Part shown: positions 1 through 5,057 of the stretch, piece after piece | Numbering within the stretch: position 1 is the first letter of the stretch | Layout of the letters: each line of letters starts with the position of its first letter | Assembly: GCA_029212275.1 (NCBI GenBank) | Contig: JARGOI010000213.1 | Location: forward strand, 1 to 5,057 | Origin: Thalassolituus sp. | Lineage (GTDB): Bacteria > Pseudomonadota > Gammaproteobacteria > Pseudomonadales > Oceanobacteraceae | Length of the DNA stretch: 5,057 nt | Direction of reading: 5' to 3' | Notes under the pieces: generated by a model | The model's database searches: none | Told to the model about the DNA's origin: nothing | What the model saw: only the letters and a program-made list of their open reading frames with translations | Translations under genes and position numbers: made by a program

Positions 1-90
1 AAAAATAGCGAATAGAAGATAGTCTGTAAAATAATAACGACGGCGACCAACAAACCAGCCATCAAACAAAACAGACACCCAATAAACAAA

Positions 91-96
91 AAGGAA
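91..96 (+). promoter_or_regulatory. Shine-Dalgarno site of the isochorismatase-like gene
   Basis: AAGGAA lies 6 nt before the ATG at 103, which is good spacing for ribosome binding and supports this ATG as the start. It is the only clear Shine-Dalgarno sequence in the window: the starts of rsmB and trkH have none, and trkA has only a weak AGG. The sequence before it (1-90) is A-rich and non-coding as far as can be seen, and I could not place a convincing -35/-10 pair in it. Confidence 0.7.
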
Positions 97-102
97 CGCC
101 AC

Positions 103-672
103 ATGTTAAACAAATACAACACCGGCCTGATTGTGGTTGATATACAAGGCAAATTAGCGCGCATGGTGGATGACAGTGAGGCCTTGATCGCTAATTGTGC
201 AAAGCTGATTAAAGGCGCTCAGGTATTAGGAATGCCCATCATTTGCTGTGAACAAAATCCTGAGAAGCTTGGTGCTACGGTCGATGAGCTTAGCGCGTTG
301 TTAGCACCCGCAAATCCTATTGCGAAATTTACGTTTAATGCGGGTGAAGAACCTAAGTTTATCGATGAAATCAATGCTGTCCAAATAAGATCAAACAACA
401 TAAATAAAGATAAGATAACTACATGGCTAATATGTGGTATCGAGGCGCACATTTGTGTGTATCAAACTGCGCTACATTTGCAGCAGCTCGGTTATCAAAT
501 TCAACTGGTCACTGACTGTATCTCTTCTCGTACCCCAGCAAACAAACAGCTAGGGATCAACAAACTGATGAGTAAGGGCGTTGATATTACTGGGGTAGAA
601 ATGTGTTTGTACGAGCTGATAAAAGATTGTCGGTCTGCGGAGTTTAAAGAAATTCTTAATATTATTAAGTAG
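103..672 (+). CDS. Isochorismatase-superfamily cysteine hydrolase (ISOC1/2 and YcaC-related type)
   Basis: This is a complete 189-residue cytosolic protein of the cysteine-hydrolase fold shared by isochorismatases, nicotinamidases and YcaC. The catalytic triad appears intact: Asp13 in VVDIQ, Lys75 in IAKFTF, and the nucleophile Cys118 in CGIEAHICV, a motif that in this family carries a cis-peptide before the Glu-Ala. CEQNPEKLGAT (49-59), VTDCISSR (136-143) and the C-terminal FKEILNIIK resemble the ISOC1/ISOC2 and YcaC-related branch rather than true isochorismatases such as EntB or DhbB. There is no carrier-protein domain and no siderophore gene nearby. The substrate is unknown; most members of this branch have none assigned. 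The ATG at 103 is chosen because AAGGAA sits 6 nt upstream and the VVDIQ strand begins about 10 residues in, as usual. The gene is more A+T-rich than its neighbours, and residues 94-107 look like a family-atypical A-rich insert. It is transcribed towards trkH and is not part of that operon. The family call is secure; the function is not. Confidence 0.9.
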   Translation: MLNKYNTGLIVVDIQGKLARMVDDSEALIANCAKLIKGAQVLGMPIICCEQNPEKLGATVDELSALLAPANPIAKFTFNAGEEPKFIDEINAVQIRSNNINKDKITTWLICGIEAHICVYQTALHLQQLGYQIQLVTDCISSRTPANKQLGINKLMSKGVDITGVEMCLYELIKDCRSAEFKEILNIIK

Positions 673-740
673 ATCAATAAACTCGCATTTTTTAAGAACT
701 GCGCTTTCTCTGCTTCGCATAAACCTCATTTTACTGAGTG
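673..740. other. Convergent intergenic gap between the hydrolase gene and trkH
   Basis: These 68 bp separate the stop codons of two genes that face each other. A T6 run at 688-693 follows the hydrolase stop but is not preceded by a G+C-rich stem. A weak hairpin at 722-742 is listed separately. No small gene or RNA is apparent. Transcripts from the two sides may overlap here or end by a factor-dependent mechanism. Confidence 0.6.
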
Positions 741-742
741 TT
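722..742 (-). terminator. Weak hairpin just after the trkH stop (possible 3' end)
   Basis: AAC-CTCA (722-728) can pair with TGAG-(T)-GTT (735-742) around a 6-nt loop, giving a 7-bp stem with one bulged base. It overlaps the trkH stop codon at 741-743. The stem is short and A+T-rich, and no run of U follows it on the minus strand, so it is a poor intrinsic terminator. It could be a 3'-end stabilising hairpin or chance. Confidence 0.18.
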
Positions 743-2189
743 AACTTCTCCAGAACCCCGGAGTAATTAATACCAGTAAAGTGAAAATCTCTAGCCGTCC
801 CAATAACATGGTGAGTGCCAACAACCATTTTGCGGTATCGCTAATGTCGCCGTAATGGGTAGCTACGTCGCCAAGGCCTGGACCTAAGTTATTGAGGCAG
901 GCACCGACCGCTGAGAAGGCGGTAACGTGATCCAAACCAGTGGCCATAAGTGCCAGCAGCATGACCATAAAGGTGACGATATAGAGCGCAAAGAACCCCC
1001 ACACCGATTCTAAAATACGATCAGGTATGGCTTGCGAGCCGAGTTTGATCGGAATGATCGCATTGGGGTGAATCAAACGGCGAATTTCTCGCACGCCTTG
1101 TTTGTACACCAGTAACACGCGTATCACTTTCATACCGCCGCCTGTTGATCCCGAGCAGCCGCCCATAAAGGCCATCATAAATAACATCACCGGCAGGAAA
1201 ATAGGCCAAGTCGAAAAGTTGGCGGTACTAAACCCAGACGTGGTCGCCACCGAAACGGTTTCAAATAACCCATAACGTAACGAGTCCATAAAGTCGTAGG
1301 TGTTGGTTAACCATAACGCGGCGACGGTGAGCACTGCTCCGCCCGCCAAGATAAAAGCGAAGAATTTAACTTCAGAATCGAGAAAGTAATGCGTTACTGT
1401 GCGGTAGCGCCATGCAAAATAATGCAACGAGAAGTTGAGTGCCGAAATAAGCATAAAGAAGATCGCGATCGACTCTATAAATGCGCTATCAAAATGGCCA
1501 ATCGAGTCATCATAAGTAGAGAAACCACCAATGCCGACGGTTGAAAAACTGTGAACGATGGCGTCGAAAGTACTCATACCGCCCCAGTAATACGCCAACG
1601 CACAAGTAATGGTTAGCGTTAAATAGATATACCAAAGGGCTTTGGCGGTTTCGGTGATACGTGGGGTCAATTTGGAATCTTTCAGCGGGCCAGGCATTTC
1701 TGCACGAAACAACTGCATGCCACCAATGCCTAACATGGGCAAAATCGCTACCGCTAATACGATAATACCCATACCGCCAAGCCACTGCAGCTGCTGGCGA
1801 TACCAGAGAATGGATTTGGGTAAGTATTCCAAGCCCGTCATGACCGTGGCACCGGTCGTGGTCCAACCCGACAAAGATTCGAAAAAGGCATCAGCAAAGC
1901 TGAGCCCAGGATTTTCTGCCAGCATAAATGGCAAGGTACCGGCTAAGCCTAAGGTAAACCAAAATAAGGCAGCGATCAGGAATCCATCGCGAGTGCGTAA
2001 TTCTTGGCGTACATGACGTACGGGCAGCCAAGCAAAAAAGCCAATCCCTAAAATCAGCGACATGGCCACACTGAACGCTTCGGTAGCGCCGTCATTATAT
2101 AAAAACGACACCACTATCGGCGGTAACATGGTCAAGCTGAACAACATCAAGAACAAGCCCAATACGCGGGCGATGACGGAAAGGTGCAT
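741..2189 (-). CDS. trkH: Trk system potassium uptake protein TrkH, membrane K+-translocating subunit
   Basis: TrkH is the inner-membrane, ion-conducting part of the Trk K+ uptake system; it forms a dimer gated by the TrkA ring. At 482 residues it matches the usual length (E. coli about 483). The four pore-loop repeats of the SKT superfamily are visible: TTTGAT (110-115), STVGIGGF (216-223), ATTSGF (315-320) and NNLGPGLG (433-440). Each keeps the filter glycine. The Gly-rich intramembrane gating loop of the third repeat, GGCSGSTGGG (343-352), is intact. The conserved stretches QWLGGMGIIVLAVAILP (135-151) and RAEMPGPLK (162-170), and the end LLVLITPGFWRS, also fit the family. About ten hydrophobic segments can be seen, the first beginning near residue 5. 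The ATG lies 2 nt after the trkA stop with no clear Shine-Dalgarno sequence, so translation probably depends on ribosomes finishing trkA. KtrB is a more distant alternative, but the length and motifs favour TrkH. Confidence 0.97.
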   Translation of the reverse strand: MHLSVIARVLGLFLMLFSLTMLPPIVVSFLYNDGATEAFSVAMSLILGIGFFAWLPVRHVRQELRTRDGFLIAALFWFTLGLAGTLPFMLAENPGLSFADAFFESLSGWTTTGATVMTGLEYLPKSILWYRQQLQWLGGMGIIVLAVAILPMLGIGGMQLFRAEMPGPLKDSKLTPRITETAKALWYIYLTLTITCALAYYWGGMSTFDAIVHSFSTVGIGGFSTYDDSIGHFDSAFIESIAIFFMLISALNFSLHYFAWRYRTVTHYFLDSEVKFFAFILAGGAVLTVAALWLTNTYDFMDSLRYGLFETVSVATTSGFSTANFSTWPIFLPVMLFMMAFMGGCSGSTGGGMKVIRVLLVYKQGVREIRRLIHPNAIIPIKLGSQAIPDRILESVWGFFALYIVTFMVMLLALMATGLDHVTAFSAVGACLNNLGPGLGDVATHYGDISDTAKWLLALTMLLGRLEIFTLLVLITPGFWRS

Positions 2190-2191
2190 AG

Positions 2192-3565
2192 TTAGAAGAA
2201 ACCCAAGCCAACTTGGAATAAGCGTTCAACATCAGCGATGTGGCGCTTATCCATCACAAACAGAATCACATGGTCGTCGGATTCAATTAATACATCTTTA
2301 CTGGCCATTAATACCAAGTCACCGCGCACGACGGCACCAATGGTGGTGCCCGGTGGCAGTTTCACTTCGTTGACGCGACGTCCGACCACCTTGGAAGAGT
2401 TACGGTCGCCGTGAGCGATGGCTTCGATAGCTTCAGCAGCGCCTCGACGCAAGCTGTGTACGTTCACCACATCGCCACGTCGCACATGGGTCAACAAACT
2501 ACCAATCGTCGCTTGCTGTGGTGAGATAGCAATATCAATCATCCCACCTTGCACCAAGTCGACATACGCGGCTTTGTTAATCAGGGTCATCACCTTACGC
2601 GCGCCCGAGCGTTTCGCTAATAACGACGACATGATGTTCACTTCGTCATCGTTAGTAAGCGCACAAAACACATCGGTGTTTTCGATATTTTCTTCTTCGA
2701 GCAAGGCTTTGTCGGTGGCGCTGCCATGCAACACGACGGTATTGCTGAGGTGCTCACTCAAATACTTGGCGCGCTCCTCTCCGTGTTCGATGATTTTAAT
2801 GCGGTATTTTTTCTCAAGGGTTTTGGCTAAGCGATAACCGATGTTACCGCCCCCGGCAATAATCACACGCTTGTAAGAATCTTCGGCACGACGTAATTCG
2901 TTCATTACTTTTTTGATATGCGCGGTTGCGGCAACAAAGAACACTTCGTCATCGGCTTCAATAATGGTATCGCCAGTCGGCTCGATGGCTTTATTGCGAC
3001 GAAACACTGCCGCCACACGCGTATCAATATTGGGCAGATGATCTTTCAAGGTAGAAATCGCCTGGCCAACAAGAGGGCCGCCGTAATAGGCTTTCACCGC
3101 CACCAGCTGTACTCGACTGTCGGCGAAATCCAATACCTGTAAGGCGCCGGGGTATTCAAGCAATCGACCAATGTACTTAGTGACCACTTGTTCGGGCGAG
3201 ATCAATACGTCAATGGGAAAGGCGTCGGGTTTAAAGAGTTCGGTTTGCTTAAGGTAGGCGTTAGAGCGTATGCGACTGATTTTGGTAGGGGTTCGAAACA
3301 AGGTGTAAGCGATTTGGCAGGCAACCATATTAGTTTCGTCGGAGTTGGTCACCGCCACCAGCATGTCGGCGTCGTCGGCACCTGCGTCTCGAAGGACTTG
3401 CGGATACGAACCCAAACCACACACGGTTTTTACATCAATACGATCTTGCATCTCGCGCAAACGCACCGCATCGGTATCGACAATGGTGATGTCGTTTTTC
3501 TCGCTCGATAAATTTTCGGCCAAGGTTCCACCCACTTGGCCCGCGCCGAGAATAATAATTTTCAT
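2192..3565 (-). CDS. trkA: Trk system potassium uptake regulator TrkA, NAD(H)-binding RCK protein
   Basis: TrkA is the cytosolic, membrane-associated regulatory ring of the Trk K+ transporter. It binds nucleotides (NAD(H); ATP/ADP in studied homologues) and controls TrkH gating. The protein has 457 residues, the usual length, and consists of two tandem RCK units. The first Rossmann fold opens with IILGAGQVGG, in which Gly7-x-Gly9-x-x-Gly12 is the dinucleotide motif and Asp30 ends the second strand. A first RCK-C domain spans roughly 140-220. The second Rossmann fold begins VIIAGGGNIG (Gly238-x-Gly240-x-x-Gly243), with Glu260 in the acidic position. A second RCK-C domain spans about 370-450. 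The start is fixed by the N-terminal MKIIILGAGQVGGTLAENL, which matches the E. coli protein as I recall it. Only a weak AGG precedes the ATG. It is preceded by an 84-bp gap after rsmB and followed 2 nt later by trkH. No truncation or missing key residue is seen. Confidence 0.98.
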   Translation of the reverse strand: MKIIILGAGQVGGTLAENLSSEKNDITIVDTDAVRLREMQDRIDVKTVCGLGSYPQVLRDAGADDADMLVAVTNSDETNMVACQIAYTLFRTPTKISRIRSNAYLKQTELFKPDAFPIDVLISPEQVVTKYIGRLLEYPGALQVLDFADSRVQLVAVKAYYGGPLVGQAISTLKDHLPNIDTRVAAVFRRNKAIEPTGDTIIEADDEVFFVAATAHIKKVMNELRRAEDSYKRVIIAGGGNIGYRLAKTLEKKYRIKIIEHGEERAKYLSEHLSNTVVLHGSATDKALLEEENIENTDVFCALTNDDEVNIMSSLLAKRSGARKVMTLINKAAYVDLVQGGMIDIAISPQQATIGSLLTHVRRGDVVNVHSLRRGAAEAIEAIAHGDRNSSKVVGRRVNEVKLPPGTTIGAVVRGDLVLMASKDVLIESDDHVILFVMDKRHIADVERLFQVGLGFF

Positions 3566-3649
3566 AACGCCTATGGTTCCTAAGCCCCCGTGTTAGCAGC
3601 CAGAGTGTATGTGGCTTGTCTTTGACGGAGTGCATTGTCTATTCGTTAA
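3566..3649. other. rsmB-trkA intergenic gap, possible trkA promoter region
   Basis: This is the only gap of any size inside the minus-strand gene block (84 bp). It could hold a separate promoter for trkA-trkH. The best minus-strand -10-like hexamer I can find is TACACT within the CATACACTCT stretch, but no good -35 element lies at the right distance. No intrinsic terminator for rsmB is visible, so read-through from rsmB into trkA is also plausible. No small open reading frame with a ribosome-binding site is apparent. Confidence 0.4.
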
Positions 3650-4984
3650 TCAGTGCGCCGCTTTATGCAACAGCGCATAAAAAAAGCCGTCGTGACTGTC
3701 ATGTTTAGGGAGTAACTGGCGCCCAACATCGGTCGCTTGCCCAAATTCGCCATCAATACCCTGCACCGATGCGTCCTCCTGACTGGCGACAAACGACCGT
3801 ACCTGATCGCTGTTTTCCTGCGGTAACACCGAACACGTAGCGTACAGCAATCGACCACCGGGTTTTAACATACGCCAACAATTGTGCAAAATACGTTGCT
3901 GCAAGCCCTGCAGTGCCTCGATGTCTTCACGACGACGCAACAAACGAATGTCTGGATGACGACGAATCACGCCCGTTGCCGAACAAGGCACATCCAACAA
4001 TATCGCATCAAATGCCGCGTCCAACGTTGCATCGGGTTCAGCCAAATCGGCGCAACGAACATCTGCCTTTAATTGCAAACGCTGCAGGTTTTCGTACACC
4101 CGCTGCAAACGATGTTCGTCGGCATCAATTGCCGTCAACTCAACGTCAGCACATTCTAATACATGGCATGCCTTGCCACCCGGAGCGGTGCAGGCGTCAA
4201 GGATACGCTCACCTGACTGAGGTGCCAACAACTGAGCAGCCATTTGTGGTGCTTCGTCTTGCACGCTGAACTGACCTTGTTCAAAACCGGGCAAGGAAGT
4301 GACGTCACACGCTTCGTTTAAATAAATAGCATCGGCAGAATATTCGCCTGCCCAAGCAGCAATGCCCGCCTCATTGAGTACGTTCAAGTAATCATCACGA
4401 CGGATTTGGCGACGATTCACGCGCAAACACAAAGGCGCGCGTTCGTTGTTTTCGCGTAGTATATCTGACCACTGCTCTGGCCACGCTTTGGTCAGCATTT
4501 TAACCAGCCATTTAGGATGGCTGGTTGCAGTAACTGGATTATCGTTGAGCGGGGGAAGTAGAGTTTCGTATTCTCGTCCATAACGGCGTAAGCAGGCGTT
4601 AATCACCGACTTTGCGTACTGTTTGCCCATTTCATCGCAGACATCCACAGTGGCGTGGACTGCCGCATGCGGCGCTTTGCCTTGCACGACCAACTGATAG
4701 AGGCCGATCACCAAAAGTGCATGGAGATCTTGTTCGTCTTCACTAAAAGGATGCTTAAGCAGCATTTTCGCCAAGGCATTGAGGCGGAAGTACCAACGAC
4801 AACTGCCAAGCACCAAGTCGCGCATAAAGCCCAGATCGTTGCCCTCGACGAGGTCTTCGACGTTGGCAATGGCTTGAGTTGCTGACTGACCGTCTAATAC
4901 CGCGGCCAGAGCACGTGCGGCGGCTAATCGAGCACTGAGTTCAGTGGGAGTATTGTTACGCTGCCCCCATGGCGATTCGCTCAT
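3650..4984 (-). CDS. rsmB: 16S rRNA (cytosine(967)-C(5))-methyltransferase RsmB
   Basis: RsmB (Sun, Fmu) uses S-adenosylmethionine to methylate C967 of 16S rRNA in the small-subunit decoding region. The 444-residue protein is close to the family length (E. coli about 429). Residues 15-145 form the NusB-like RNA-binding domain, including VIGLYQLV (92-99) and SVINACLRRY (126-135). The Rossmann methyltransferase domain follows, with motif I DACTAPGGK (263-271) for SAM binding, acidic Asp287 in TAIDAD for the ribose, and motif IV DVPCSATGVIRRHPD (331-345) containing the product-release Cys334. Motif VI YATCSVLPQEN (381-391) carries the catalytic Cys384. The C-terminal HDGFFYALL is the usual family ending. 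Both cysteines of the two-Cys m5C mechanism are present, so the enzyme should be active. The ATG overlaps the fmt stop as ATGA, with no clear Shine-Dalgarno sequence, which points to translational coupling. RsmF is also a two-Cys m5C enzyme but lacks the NusB domain. Confidence 0.97.
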   Translation of the reverse strand: MSESPWGQRNNTPTELSARLAAARALAAVLDGQSATQAIANVEDLVEGNDLGFMRDLVLGSCRWYFRLNALAKMLLKHPFSEDEQDLHALLVIGLYQLVVQGKAPHAAVHATVDVCDEMGKQYAKSVINACLRRYGREYETLLPPLNDNPVTATSHPKWLVKMLTKAWPEQWSDILRENNERAPLCLRVNRRQIRRDDYLNVLNEAGIAAWAGEYSADAIYLNEACDVTSLPGFEQGQFSVQDEAPQMAAQLLAPQSGERILDACTAPGGKACHVLECADVELTAIDADEHRLQRVYENLQRLQLKADVRCADLAEPDATLDAAFDAILLDVPCSATGVIRRHPDIRLLRRREDIEALQGLQQRILHNCWRMLKPGGRLLYATCSVLPQENSDQVRSFVASQEDASVQGIDGEFGQATDVGRQLLPKHDSHDGFFYALLHKAAH

Positions 4985-5057
4985 AAATCGGAAGCCAGAA
5001 CATAAAACGGCTGAAACAAATTGGGCTGTCCGTTGATAATATCGCTCACATGCATGG
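4981..5057 (-). CDS. fmt: Methionyl-tRNA formyltransferase, C-terminal end only (partial)
   Basis: Reading leftwards from the window edge, an open frame gives 24 residues (MHVSDIINGQPNLFQPFYVL then ASDL) and a TGA at 4983-4981. The Met is an internal codon of a longer frame, not a start. The pattern resembles the extreme C-terminus of Fmt proteins, where a Gly-Lys-x-Met stretch is followed by a short helix (VSDIINGQ) and an LFxPxxxL ending. Fmt transfers a formyl group from 10-formyltetrahydrofolate to initiator Met-tRNA. Only the tail of its tRNA-binding C-terminal domain is present; the catalytic domain lies beyond the right edge. The call rests on this short match plus position: fmt stands directly before rsmB in many gammaproteobacteria, including E. 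coli (def-fmt-rsmB-trkA). The 4-nt ATGA overlap with rsmB fits that arrangement. Confidence 0.8.
   Translation of the reverse strand, partial: MHVSDIINGQPNLFQPFYVLASDL

Noticed and set aside
20..37. Possible -10 element TAAAAT (27-32) upstream of the hydrolase gene
   Set aside because: No recognisable -35 hexamer lies about 17 bp upstream, and the region is A-rich throughout, so such hexamers are expected by chance. The distance to the start codon (about 70 bp) is plausible but proves nothing.
331..334. In RsmB (residue numbers), DVPC at motif IV instead of the DAPC of E. coli RsmB
   Set aside because: Val in place of Ala at this position is a conservative change that I believe is common in the family, and both functional cysteines are kept, so it is not a sign of altered function.
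550..828. Minus-strand open frame of 92 codons spanning the end of the hydrolase gene and the start of the trkH 3' region
   Set aside because: It overlaps two clear genes in other frames, has no ribosome-binding site or recognisable domain, and is best explained as a chance frame.
1510..1866. Long open frames in other phases inside trkH, trkA and rsmB (for example 118 codons at 1510-1866, 139 codons at 2418-2837, 118 codons at 3913-4269)
   Set aside because: All lie wholly within well-recognised conserved genes, and their translations show no family features. They are shadow frames.
3662..3681. Perfect 7-bp inverted repeat TTTATGC-AACAGC-GCATAAA near the 3' end of rsmB, next to a run of A on the plus strand
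   Set aside because: It lies inside the conserved C-terminal coding sequence (FFYALLHK). In the direction of rsmB transcription the T run comes before the stem, not after it, so it cannot act as an intrinsic terminator for rsmB. It is most likely chance plus codon choice.
1..5057. Search for an undescribed system: CRISPR repeats, toxin-antitoxin pairs, retrons, phage-defence genes, riboswitches, tRNAs or mobile elements
   Set aside because: Almost all of the window is covered by four familiar housekeeping genes and one known-family hydrolase. The gaps are 102, 68 and 84 bp and hold no repeated units, strong structured RNA or extra genes that I could see.

Overview
The window shows an ordinary, well-conserved gammaproteobacterial housekeeping locus: fmt (3' end only), rsmB, trkA and trkH. 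All four lie on the minus strand and read from the right edge towards position 741. One unrelated, more A+T-rich hydrolase gene on the plus strand (103-672) converges on trkH. The proteins resemble Escherichia coli Fmt, RsmB, TrkA and TrkH as I recall them. That resemblance, the gene order and the moderate base composition suggest a gammaproteobacterium, perhaps a marine or environmental one; the genus cannot be named from the sequence alone.

Layout from left to right. Positions 1-102 are an A-rich non-coding leader ending in a good Shine-Dalgarno sequence. Positions 103-672 (+) encode an isochorismatase-superfamily hydrolase of the ISOC1/2 and YcaC-related type, with an intact Asp-Lys-Cys triad. 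Positions 673-740 are a short convergent gap without a convincing terminator. Positions 741-2189 (-) are trkH, the K+ channel-like membrane subunit. Positions 2192-3565 (-) are trkA, its cytosolic nucleotide-binding regulator, separated from trkH by 2 nt. Positions 3566-3649 are an 84-bp gap. Positions 3650-4984 (-) are rsmB (16S rRNA m5C967 methyltransferase). Positions 4981-5057 (-) are the last 24 codons and stop of fmt, overlapping rsmB by 4 nt (ATGA).

How the genes work together. fmt and rsmB both serve translation: one formylates initiator Met-tRNA and the other modifies 16S rRNA. Their overlap suggests translational coupling. TrkA and TrkH are two parts of one low-affinity K+ uptake system, and their 2-nt spacing suggests coupled, balanced synthesis. 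The whole minus-strand block may be one transcript, though the 84-bp gap leaves room for a separate trkA promoter. The plus-strand hydrolase has no visible functional link to the block.

I looked for an undescribed system and did not find one. There is no CRISPR array, tRNA, rRNA, insertion sequence, phage gene or toxin-antitoxin pair. The only mildly unusual item is the hydrolase gene, with its biased composition and a probable A-rich insert.
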